From assembly GCA_946560065.1 (NCBI GenBank), contig CAMNUE010000006.1, positions 1 to 64,000 on the forward strand: DNA of 64,000 nucleotides, read 5' to 3'. The translations under genes were made by a program, and so were the position numbers. The notes under the pieces are model-generated. The model was not told the DNA's origin. It was given only the letters and a program-made list of their open reading frames with translations, and ran no database searches. Below, one piece after another: positions 1 to 8,030 of the stretch. Positions within the stretch are counted from its first letter, which is position 1. Each line of letters starts with the position of its first letter. This stretch comes from an uncultured bacterium (GTDB taxonomy: Bacteria; Bacillota_I; Bacilli_A; RF39; UBA660).

Positions 1-23
1 ACATTCTTTTTATGTGTCTACTT

Positions 24-299
24 TTACTTTATCATTCCACTTAAAACTCTTTCTAAACTCTTTTTAAAATCATCTGATTTTTTTAGTAAAAGTGCACCTG
101 ACATCATAAAATATATTGGCACAGCAATTTTACACACAAAAAAATAAGTCAATGATACAAACCATATTAAAGATGATTTTTCAGACAATAACACTGAACT
201 ATTAGTATGATTTACAATCACTAAAAAACAAGCAATAATTCTAAGTATATCAAAATATATATCTAAATTCTTATTTTTCATTTTATTAGATGATTTCAT
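24..299 (-). pseudogene. N-terminal fragment of an acyltransferase-3 membrane protein
   Basis: The reading frame codes for only 91 residues. It matches the N-terminus of acyltransferase family 3 (OatA/OafB type) proteins: the first membrane helix carries YFDILRIIACFLVIVNHT and a second helix ends in MMSGALLL. Family members run to about 330 residues or more with some ten helices. Here the frame stops at 24-26 after two helices, so an active enzyme cannot be made from it. A ribosome site AAAGGAG lies 9 bases before the ATG at 299, so translation may still begin. Only 23 bases remain to the window edge, so a frameshift continuing in another frame cannot be excluded. Confidence 0.6.
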
Positions 300-360
300 A
301 CAATACTACTCCTTTACTAAACTCTTTATGTCTTATCATAACAAATATTTTCGTACAAAT

Positions 361-393
361 TAAAAATTAAAAGTTTGGATTTAAACCCAAACT
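361..393 (-). terminator. Terminator of mraY
   Basis: On the minus strand a 7-bp stem (AGTTTGG/CCAAACT, arms 387-393 and 372-378) includes the mraY stop codon and is followed by TTTAATTTTT. The U-run is interrupted, so it may be a weak terminator. Confidence 0.55.
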
Positions 394-1361
394 CCGAATA
401 TAATTCCTGCCATTGCTAAAATTAATCCTCCAACCCAGAATAGCTTAACAATGTCAGTTTCCATCCACCCTAATTTTTCAAAATGATGATGAATTGGTGT
501 CATTAAAAATAATTTTCTCTTAAATACTTGAACCCAAAAAGTTTGAATAATAACACTAAGTGTTTCAATAACAAAAATTCCTGCAACAACTAGTAACGTT
601 AACTCTCTATGTGTAAGAATAGCAATTGCTCCCATCACAGCACCTAAAGCTAAAGAACCTGTATCTCCCATTATAACCTTAGCTGGATGAGTATTATAAA
701 TCAAATAACCAAATAAACTTCCTACTAAAATTAAACTGAATATTCCAATATCTTCAAATCCAACTGATAAAGATATTAAGGAAAATGCAATAAAAGCAAT
801 TGCTGATAAACCTCCAGCTAAACCGTCTAATCCATCAGTAAGATTAACTGCATTACTTGCTCCAACAAGAATAAATAATATTACTAAACCATAAAGCCAA
901 CCGAACTCTATATCAATTCCAAGTGTTCCAACTACCCAAGCTGTTTGTCCACCACTTCGCATATAAATATAGAAAAAGCCAATTGCAATCAAAACCTGCA
1001 TAAATAATTTTTGATAAGTAGTTAATCCTTCATTATTACCTTTTCTAATCGATAAAAAATCATCTAAAAATCCTATACAAGCATACCCTAGAAAAACAAG
1101 TAATACTATTCCTAAACTAGAAGAATAGGTAACTTTCTCTGTGATAATTAATAAAAGTGTTGCTAATATAGTTGGCAAAATAAAAATCAAACCACCCATA
1201 GTAGGAGTTCCTTCTTTTTTTCGATGTGCTTCTCCTACAAATATTGATATTTTTTGACCAAAACGTAACTTTTTTAATATTGGAATCATTATCAACCCTA
1301 AAACTGTTGAAGATAAAAATCCTATCATTATTGCAAAAATAGCTTTTGTTAACAATAACAT
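381..1361 (-). CDS. mraY: Phospho-N-acetylmuramoyl-pentapeptide transferase MraY
   Basis: MraY moves phospho-MurNAc-pentapeptide from UDP onto undecaprenyl phosphate to make lipid I, the first membrane step of peptidoglycan synthesis. The 326-residue polytopic protein is of usual length and has all the family signatures: the cytoplasmic Mg-binding loop FLDDFLSI, NAVNLTDGLDGLAGG, GDTGSLALG, and the HHH-containing loop LMTPIHHHFEKLGW near the C-terminus. The N-terminal GTPTMGG motif is also present. The ATG at 1361 has GGAGTG about 9 bases upstream, and a TATAAT-like -10 lies at 1388-1393 with no clear -35. The gene stands alone, cut off from the mraZ, murE and ftsAZ blocks elsewhere in the window. 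Confidence 0.97.
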   Translation of the reverse strand: MLLLTKAIFAIMIGFLSSTVLGLIMIPILKKLRFGQKISIFVGEAHRKKEGTPTMGGLIFILPTILATLLLIITEKVTYSSSLGIVLLVFLGYACIGFLDDFLSIRKGNNEGLTTYQKLFMQVLIAIGFFYIYMRSGGQTAWVVGTLGIDIEFGWLYGLVILFILVGASNAVNLTDGLDGLAGGLSAIAFIAFSLISLSVGFEDIGIFSLILVGSLFGYLIYNTHPAKVIMGDTGSLALGAVMGAIAILTHRELTLLVVAGIFVIETLSVIIQTFWVQVFKRKLFLMTPIHHHFEKLGWMETDIVKLFWVGGLILAMAGIIFGVWV

Positions 1362-1442
1362 CTTGTTCTCACTCCATTTCTTGAAATATTATATCACAAT
1401 TACTAAAATAATATGACAAATTAGACAAATTTACAGAATAGT

Positions 1443-3191
1443 TTACATAGGATATTCTCCCATAGTTTTAACCTTGACATTATTTTTCTCTAAAATAATT
1501 TCTTGCTCTTGCTTCATTTTTTCCATCTCATATTCTTTTTCATCAATCTCTTCTTTGATTTTTTTTAAATTAGCTAAAAGCTCGTCTGCCTCTGGTAAGA
1601 CTCCTAAATAATCTTTAAATTCATCCTTTATTTGAACAATCATTTTATCTATTTGTGTACCAGTTTTATCAAGTAAATCCATAGCATCACTTAAAGAACT
1701 TATACTTTTTTCTATATCACGACTATAATCTTTTACTGTAATAACGCGATATTTTTTAGTTGTTGTCTTTGGATGCAGTAATTGATTTAAGAAATACAAA
1801 TAAGCAGCTGTTGTTGTTGCCATACTTCTTCCTGCCCTAGAACCCGGAAATAACATTGATAATGTAAGTAGCTTAAGTAATTTTCTACTTTGTTTATTCA
1901 TTGCCTCTACTTCGACTTCAACTTTTTCGGAGACAGAAGTTGCATTTGCAACTTTTTCACGAACTTCTTTTAATAAAGAATCTTGATCATATTGAAAAGC
2001 CAATAAGTCCTTGTTAATTCTATCTATATTAAAATATTTTTCTTTAAGTTTATCAAATTTCTCTTCTTTAATTTCAAACCTTTCTTTCTTCTCTTCAACC
2101 TTCTTATTCAAGTCATCTTTCTTAGAGTCTAATTCATCTAGTTTTTCTGAAATTAATATATAAAGTGGCGAATCCTTTATTTCTGCAACTAGTTTTTTAT
2201 CCTTAAACTCTTCCAAATATCCCTCAACTAACGTATAAATATAATTATCATCGTATTTGTCTAAATCTTCTATTTTAATCTTTCTCTTTAATTCTTCAAC
2301 TTTACTAATAATAAAAGATAACCTTTCCAAAATCACTTCTGTTTCTTGACTAAGTACCGCATCATTTTTCTCATCTACTAAAACATTATATTCAAAAATT
2401 AATTGTCTAAGATCATATCTAATATCTTTTAATTGTCTTTCATATTCATCAATTATTTTTCTAGCTTTTAATTTACCAATTTTTTCTCTAATATTGTCAG
2501 GCAAACTTCTCTCATCAGCTAAATCATAATCATAACTATAATCACTACTATCAAAAGAAAACTTATTTTCCTCTTCATAATCGCCACTATCTGCAATTCC
2601 TACCTTTGTCTTACGAATAGGAATTTCTTTTTGAACTTCTACTTTTGTTGGAGACTCTTTCTTCTTTTCTCCCTCAACACTTTTTTCTTGAGTCTCTTCC
2701 AAATCCTCTCTTTTCTTTTCTAAGTCTTCTTCCTTAGTAAGTGGTGTCTGGAATATATTGATACCATCAATTATTGTTGACTGTTTTTCTTCAACAACAG
2801 GAATATCTACAATGATTTTTCTACCCGTTTCATCAACAATAATTTTACGTCTTTTAGAAGATTCCCTTTCTTTTCTATCCTTTTCTTGTAAAGACTCCGT
2901 AGTATGTTCAAGACCATATTCTTTTATTCTCCATTTAGATTTTTCATCCTCTAAATCTATATCTTTCTTCCCACTCGAAGTATCATATAAAGTTTTTAAT
3001 GTCTGACCAACAATAATTAATGGAAGCGTTTTTATAAGAACAAATTTTTGTTGTTTTTTTACTTTTTTTTCAAGCTCCTTTAACTCTTTTTCTTCTATTT
3101 CATCAAGAAGTTTTTTCTTCTGTTTTTCTTTTATCTTCAAAGTTCTTCTTGAATCATTATGTCCACCTTTTACCCCAATTGTTTCATTCAT
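1443..3191 (-). CDS. Large charged coiled-coil protein, unknown function
   Basis: I do not recognise this 582-residue protein. It is dominated by Lys/Glu-rich heptad-like stretches (about residues 15-50, 230-420 and 490-575), with a low-complexity acidic, Ser/Tyr-rich linker near residue 210. Two short hydrophobic patches break the coils: FVLIKTLPLIIVG near residue 50 and LLTLSMLFPGSRAG near residue 440. The second is followed by a Thr/Ala-rich helix, so membrane contact is possible but a clear signal peptide is lacking. The start ATG at 3191 has AGAAGGTGA 4 bases upstream. A structural or scaffold role is only a guess. Similar architecture recurs in the coiled-coil genes at 45.1-46.5 kb and 17.3-22.5 kb, but I see no firm sequence similarity. 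Confidence 0.8.
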   Translation of the reverse strand: MNETIGVKGGHNDSRRTLKIKEKQKKKLLDEIEEKELKELEKKVKKQQKFVLIKTLPLIIVGQTLKTLYDTSSGKKDIDLEDEKSKWRIKEYGLEHTTESLQEKDRKERESSKRRKIIVDETGRKIIVDIPVVEEKQSTIIDGINIFQTPLTKEEDLEKKREDLEETQEKSVEGEKKKESPTKVEVQKEIPIRKTKVGIADSGDYEEENKFSFDSSDYSYDYDLADERSLPDNIREKIGKLKARKIIDEYERQLKDIRYDLRQLIFEYNVLVDEKNDAVLSQETEVILERLSFIISKVEELKRKIKIEDLDKYDDNYIYTLVEGYLEEFKDKKLVAEIKDSPLYILISEKLDELDSKKDDLNKKVEEKKERFEIKEEKFDKLKEKYFNIDRINKDLLAFQYDQDSLLKEVREKVANATSVSEKVEVEVEAMNKQSRKLLKLLTLSMLFPGSRAGRSMATTTAAYLYFLNQLLHPKTTTKKYRVITVKDYSRDIEKSISSLSDAMDLLDKTGTQIDKMIVQIKDEFKDYLGVLPEADELLANLKKIKEEIDEKEYEMEKMKQEQEIILEKNNVKVKTMGEYPM

Positions 3192-3232
3192 AGTATCACC
3201 TTCTATAATTTTATCATAAATTTAAAAAATAT

Positions 3233-3262
3233 CATAAAAAAAGGTGTATTTTTACTACACCT
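3233..3262 (-). terminator. Terminator after the SDR gene
   Basis: The minus-strand transcript folds AGGTGTA (3256-3262) onto TACACCT (3242-3248) with a 7-base loop and then runs into seven U residues. It separates the dehydrogenase gene from the coiled-coil gene downstream. Confidence 0.8.
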
Positions 3263-3325
3263 ATTACTAGAAAGAAAATCCAACTATAAAATCATAATTA
3301 TATTTTCTAAAAGAACTATTAGTAA

Positions 3326-4237
3326 TTATTTATCGTCTTCCTCAAGTGGTGCTAATTGTTTTTTCAACATATTCTGAACCATACTTGAATTATAAAATTT
3401 AGAAGCAACTTTCCTATCCATTTGGTCTTTTATAACACCAACAGTAACCATCGAAGTACAAGCATAATCAACAATCAATGTTACTCCTGAAATAAATTTT
3501 GCCATAGCACTATTTAAAAATACTAATGGTTCAGCAATTTCCTCTGGAGTTGCCAATCTCTTAGCTGCTCCAGTATGAGAAAGCAAAGCCTCTTCCCCTC
3601 CAGCTTCAACTTCGAATTCTCTCTTCATTCCTGTATCAGTACTACCTGGTAAAACAGCATTTACCCTTATTCCCTTTTCTCCAAACTCAACAGCCATTTT
3701 ATTAGTATAATAATTCATTGCCCTTTTTGATAAAGCATAAGCCATCATTCCAACACTATCAGGTTTAGCAAACGTATGTAATACATCAACCATTTCATCC
3801 CAACCTTTAGCCTCAATAAATTTCATATATTCCTTTCGATACTTTTCCCAATTTGCTCCACCAGTAGAAGTTACGTAAGAAATACTAGCACCAGATTTCA
3901 TACGTTTAATCAAATACTCCTCAGTCATATAAACATTAGCAATATAATTTACCGTAAAAGTCGTATAATAATTAGTTCTCGCACCAGAAAGTCCTGCTAC
4001 ACCAAAGAATGAATCAATTTCTTCAGGCAACTTTTTAAAAGCGGCATCTATTGATTTTTTATCACCTAAATCGACCTCAATAAACTCCTCAATTCCTTTT
4101 ATATTAGCTCCATTACGATCTAATGCATAAACCTTGGCTCCTAAATCAACTAATATTTCAGCAGTCGCCAAACCAATACCAGACGCAGCTCCTGTTACAA
4201 CACAAACCTTTCCTTCATATCAAAAATAATCTTTCAT
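3326..4237 (-). pseudogene. Short-chain dehydrogenase interrupted by an in-frame TGA
   Basis: From the ATG at 4237 (AGGTG 5 bases upstream) the frame reads MKDYF, TGA (4220-4222), YEGKVCVVTGAASGIG and on through 303 codons. The TGxxxGIG nucleotide-binding motif therefore lies after the stop. The rest is an intact classical SDR: catalytic Tyr and Lys in YALSKRAMNYY, and RVNAVLPGSTDTG behind it. It resembles the 3-alpha-hydroxysteroid dehydrogenase-like SDRs of Firmicutes; the substrate is unknown. The only long open frame begins at an internal TTG (4171) and would lack the glycine-rich loop, so a working protein from there is unlikely. A single G-to-T change (GGA to TGA) would explain it. The alternatives are readthrough or a sequencing error. 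Confidence 0.8.
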
Positions 4238-4314
4238 CTTATCACCTCATCCTAATCTTAATATACCAAGTATATCATAATTCAGCATGATAAAACACCA
4301 GATTTAAACATATA

Positions 4315-6216
4315 TTATTTTAAATATAATCTGACTTTACTTCTATCTTCAATTACTTCTCCTGCACTAGGAGATTGTTCAAGAACCTTTTCTCCATCTC
4401 CTTCTGTCACAATTTCAAAATTAACAAGTAATTTCTTAGACTCACTATAACTCTTTCCAACTACATTTGGAACCTCATAAGTAATCTTATCATTCCATTC
4501 TAAATCTTTCTCTATCTCCCCGTCTTGTTTTTCTATATCTAAGGCCTCAATTATATCTAAAAGTATTCTTCTCGCAATCGGTGTAGTCGTATAACTAGAA
4601 AGCATTGCCGTATGTTTAGGATTATCAATTGCCAAATAAAGTACTGCTTCTGGATTATTCGCAGGTACAACTGACATAAATGACATTATATAATTATTAG
4701 ATAAATAAACACCATTCTGACTTTTTTGAGCAGTTCCTGTCTTACCACCTATCCTATATCCTTCAATAAAGGCACTCTTTCCACCACCTTTAGCTACGAC
4801 ATTTTCAAGAGCCACTCTCATAATTGCTGAAGTTTTAGAAGAAATAACCTTTCTTTTTAAAATTTTATGATACTCTTTCACAACTGTATTAGTATTATCA
4901 CTTATATTCTTCACAACATAAGGTGTATATAAATAACCTCCATTCACAACACTAGAAACAGCCATCACCTGTTGAAGTGGTGTCACACTTATTCCCTGAC
5001 CAAAAGCCGAAGTTGCTAATTCCACATTCCCAACCCTTGAAAGTGGAAACAAAATTCCCTTTCCTTCTCCATTTAAATCAACTCCTGTTTTCTCCCCAAA
5101 ACCAAATTTATTAATATAAGAAAATAAGCGTTCCTTTCCAAGTAATTGACCTAATCTAACAAAACCAGGGTTACATGAATTTTGTAAGACTTCCATAAAT
5201 GTTTGATCACCATGACCTCCAGCTTTCCAACATTTTAAAATACTTCCATCAACATTGACTTTACCAGAGTCATAAAAATGATCATTAAAAATATCTATTA
5301 CATTCTCTTCAACAGAACTAGCCATTGTCATAATCTTAAATGTACTTCCTGGTTCATACGATGCCCATATTGGTAGATTACGACTAAGAACTGAACTATC
5401 ATAATTCTTATAATTATTTGGATCAAAATCAGGTGTCGAGGTCATTCCCAAAATTTCTCCACTCTTAGGATTTACAACAATCGCTAAAGCCATTTCTGGT
5501 TCAAACATATCAACTATATTATCCATTTCTCTCTCTAATGACTTCTGAATATTAATATCAATAGTTAAATTAATATTCATCCCACTGGTAGGCGCAACAT
5601 AAACATCAGTAAGATTAAGTTTATTTCCATGTGCATCACTAAAATACTTAATTGCTCCATTCTTACCAGTCAAATACTTATCATATTGCAGTTCTAATCC
5701 TGATAAACCTTGATTATCAATTCCAACATAACCAAGCGTATGAGAAAGTAAATTCTTATAAGGATAATTTCTCTTAGCCTCTTTTACTAAATAAACACCA
5801 TCTAAATGCAGATTACTAATCTTCTCTGCCACTTCATAAGAAAGCCTTCTCCCTTCAGGATGAACTCTCTCAATAGAAGTTTTTTTATAAACATGTTTTT
5901 TCATCTCATCATAACTAACTCCAAGTATACCTGCAAGGCCTTCAACAGCTCCTTCTTTATCTGTAATTTGATTGGGAATAAGAACTAATGATGTCGTCGT
6001 CAAATTATCCGCAAGAACTACCCCATTTCTATCTAGAATCTTCCCTCTATCAGCCTCTATCTCTAGATTTCTACTCCACAAATCACTTGCTAAACCATTA
6101 AGCTTTTTATACTGAAAAACTTGAATATAAAAAACTCTAACTACTACTAAAGATAATAATAAAACCATTATTAAAAAAAGCACTTTAATTCTAATATCAA
6201 TATTCTTTAAAAACAT
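4315..6216 (-). CDS. Class B penicillin-binding protein with one PASTA domain, SpoVD-like
   Basis: This is a peptidoglycan transpeptidase held by one N-terminal helix (residues 11-31) and acting outside the membrane. It has the PBP dimerisation domain, then the transpeptidase domain with catalytic Ser291 in SxxK (GSTFK), SCN at 347-349 and KTG at 492-494. A single PASTA domain fills the last 60 or so residues. The 633-residue length and single PASTA match SpoVD of Bacillus (spore cortex) better than division PBP2B, and the window has a second, two-PASTA PBP beside ftsL. With a sigK gene in the window a sporulation role is plausible but inferred. AGAGGTGA precedes the ATG at 6216. Confidence 0.85.
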   Translation of the reverse strand: MFLKNIDIRIKVLFLIMVLLLSLVVVRVFYIQVFQYKKLNGLASDLWSRNLEIEADRGKILDRNGVVLADNLTTTSLVLIPNQITDKEGAVEGLAGILGVSYDEMKKHVYKKTSIERVHPEGRRLSYEVAEKISNLHLDGVYLVKEAKRNYPYKNLLSHTLGYVGIDNQGLSGLELQYDKYLTGKNGAIKYFSDAHGNKLNLTDVYVAPTSGMNINLTIDINIQKSLEREMDNIVDMFEPEMALAIVVNPKSGEILGMTSTPDFDPNNYKNYDSSVLSRNLPIWASYEPGSTFKIMTMASSVEENVIDIFNDHFYDSGKVNVDGSILKCWKAGGHGDQTFMEVLQNSCNPGFVRLGQLLGKERLFSYINKFGFGEKTGVDLNGEGKGILFPLSRVGNVELATSAFGQGISVTPLQQVMAVSSVVNGGYLYTPYVVKNISDNTNTVVKEYHKILKRKVISSKTSAIMRVALENVVAKGGGKSAFIEGYRIGGKTGTAQKSQNGVYLSNNYIMSFMSVVPANNPEAVLYLAIDNPKHTAMLSSYTTTPIARRILLDIIEALDIEKQDGEIEKDLEWNDKITYEVPNVVGKSYSESKKLLVNFEIVTEGDGEKVLEQSPSAGEVIEDRSKVRLYLK

Positions 6217-6249
6217 AAGTCACCTCTTCTTAAAAAATATGTTCTAAAG

Positions 6250-6272
6250 AAAAAAAGATGACAAAAGTCATC
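6250..6272 (-). terminator. Terminator after the membrane protein gene
   Basis: GATGAC (6267-6272) pairs with GTCATC (6257-6262) around a 4-base loop on the minus strand, followed by seven U residues. The stem overlaps the stop codon of the upstream gene. Confidence 0.85.
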
Positions 6273-7480
6273 CTACAACATTAAAATACTTATCAGTAAT
6301 AACCTCAAACACTCTGCTTATTACCATAAGTAGTGGTACAATAATTATCCCATAATATAAAAGATAAAGAATAACATAGTGATAAAATCTATTAAACCAT
6401 TCAAACTTTTTCTTCAATGTCTTATATGAAAAAGACACTCCAAAAAACACAATTAATATAAATAAAATACCTGGTAAAAAAACAAGATAACTAAAAAATA
6501 TAAGAAAAATAACAGTAAGTATACTTCCAAAAATAGCACCTATACTACCAAAACCAGAAGTAATCAGAGAAAAGAAAATCCCTAAAACTAAAAATATAGT
6601 CCAAAAAGACAATGGAAATAATAAAATAAAAATTGCAATTTTCTTAAAATTAAATTTATTTTTATAAGTAAAATAACTAGTTAATAATACTATGAATAAG
6701 TAGATAATCAATATAGTTAAAATCGTTGTTAAATTAAATGAATTAAAAAATCCTTGGCCATTGACATTAATTATAAAAACTTTACTTGAGTCATTAAATT
6801 CATTATTTATCTTAATTATTTTATTTTTCCAATCTATTAAATAATAACCTGCATAATTCCTACTTGTATCAGGAATTCTAACTATGTATTTATAATCAGT
6901 AATTTTATTATTATTAATCTTATCATATATAGTCAATTTTTTATTAAGTAGACTATATGAATACAATTGATTATTTACTTTAAAAACATATCCATATTTA
7001 TCTGCAATTATTAAATCAATACCTTGAACAATATCATCTTCAAAAACTTTCTCAATAGAAAGTCCTTCCTCATATTTATAAATCCCATGTTCATAAATAA
7101 AATAAATACTGTCATCTCTAGAAACATAATAATCTCCATAATAACCTAGTTCTTCAATTTTTTTGATTGACTCCCAGTATTCATCTTCGAGTAAATTGAC
7201 ATAATATTTACCACTATTTTTATCTTTAAAAACATCATAACTATCCTCTATTGTTCTTTCTACATATGATTTAGAACAAAAACCCTTCGTAGAAAGAGTT
7301 GTTGAAACACAATTAACTAAATCATCTTCATTTACATATATTATAGAACCAACTTCATCAGCTTTAATATCTATGTTACTTGAATTAATAACTACCCTTT
7401 TAGAACCAAAAATAAAATCCAATTATTATAGACACTACCCCTAAACAAATCACAATTTTTCTTCTATCTCTTACCATCAT
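6268..7480 (-). pseudogene. Membrane protein of unknown function, frameshifted after its signal sequence
   Basis: A start with a good ribosome site (TAGGAG before ATGATG at 7480-7475, extended -10 TGATATAAT near 7499) opens a frame reading MMVRDRRKIVICLGVVSIII, a typical signal or anchor. It stops after about 26 codons. The 384-codon main frame overlaps it and begins only at a TTG (7422). Removing one T from the five-T run (7408-7412) joins the two as ...GFYFGSKRVVINSS. The main part has an extracytoplasmic domain of about 220 residues with beta-propeller-like strands (YYLIDWKNKIIKI), then four or five membrane helices to the C-terminus. I do not recognise the family. It could be a true mutation, a slippage switch or a sequencing error. 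Confidence 0.65.
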
Positions 7481-7615
7481 ACTACTCCTATATAACATAT
7501 TATATCAAAATCAAAACCCAACAAAGCAACATATATTCTACTTTTCTTTATAATTCTAAAAAGCTCTCCATACCTACTATCACTACTATAATGATATAAT
7601 ATTTTATATTAAAAA

Positions 7616-7640
7616 GCAAAAAAAGAGATCTAAATCTCTT
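7616..7640 (-). terminator. Terminator of the small basic protein gene
   Basis: AAGAGAT (7634-7640) pairs with ATCTCTT (7623-7629) on the minus strand and is followed by a run of seven or more U residues, just past the stop codon at 7649. Confidence 0.8.
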
Positions 7641-7648
7641 AAAACCTC

Positions 7649-7867
7649 TTACTTTTTCTTTGGAAATATAAGCATTCCTGTATCTTTACTAATCACAACC
7701 GGATTACGAGAAATTAAACTAATTGCTTTAACTCTTGCATTATCCTCTTTTTTCTCTAAAAGCATAGCCTTTGAAGGAGTCATCGCAAAAAAAATTTTTT
7801 TAGCTGAATAATATGTATAAACATTCTTTTTATTCTCTTTTTCTAAATCAGATAAAACTGTTCTCAT
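7649..7867 (-). CDS. Small basic protein, unknown
   Basis: This 72-residue, Lys-rich protein has no membrane segment. It starts at the ATG at 7867 (MRTVLSDLEKENKK), which has GGAAGGTG 5 bases upstream. The longer reading from 7909 lacks such a site and includes it as coding, so I prefer the shorter form. Residues 18-72 (YYSAKKIFFAMTPSKAMLL... to IFPKKK) look like a compact alternating strand/helix domain. I do not recognise it. It is a single-gene unit with its own terminator. An AT-rich inverted repeat lies upstream at 7946-7977. Confidence 0.6.
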   Translation of the reverse strand: MRTVLSDLEKENKKNVYTYYSAKKIFFAMTPSKAMLLEKKEDNARVKAISLISRNPVVISKDTGMLIFPKKK

Positions 7868-7945
7868 ATAATCACCTTCCATTAGCACTTTTCTTTCTAA
7901 TACCATCATACTATTATTTATATATATAAATCAAACAAATATTTT

Positions 7946-7977
7946 AGATATATAGTATAAAAGTTATTTATATATCT
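7946..7977. repeat. AT-rich inverted repeat
   Basis: Nine-base arms AGATATATA (7946-7954) and TATATATCT (7969-7977) are perfectly complementary around a 14-base centre, between the small basic protein gene and the terminator of the NADAR-DHH operon. It could be an operator or a cruciform-prone spot. AT-richness makes chance matches easy. Confidence 0.35.
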
Positions 7978-8003
7978 ATAAAACAATAAAAACTATTTAT
8001 ACC

Positions 8004-8030
8004 AAAAGAAAAATCATCATAAAGACGATT
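8004..8030 (-). terminator. Terminator of the LysR/radical SAM/NADAR-DHH operon
   Basis: On the minus strand AATCGTC (8024-8030) pairs with GATGATT (8012-8018), with one G-U pair and a 5-base loop, followed by TTTCTTTT. It overlaps the end of the last gene of the operon. Confidence 0.7.

Noticed and set aside
4220..4222. TGA in the SDR gene as a sign of a changed genetic code (Trp or Gly)
   Set aside because: TGA ends several well-defined genes here (mraZ, the ABC ATPase, the PssA-like gene), Trp residues are coded by TGG, and no other good gene contains an in-frame TGA.
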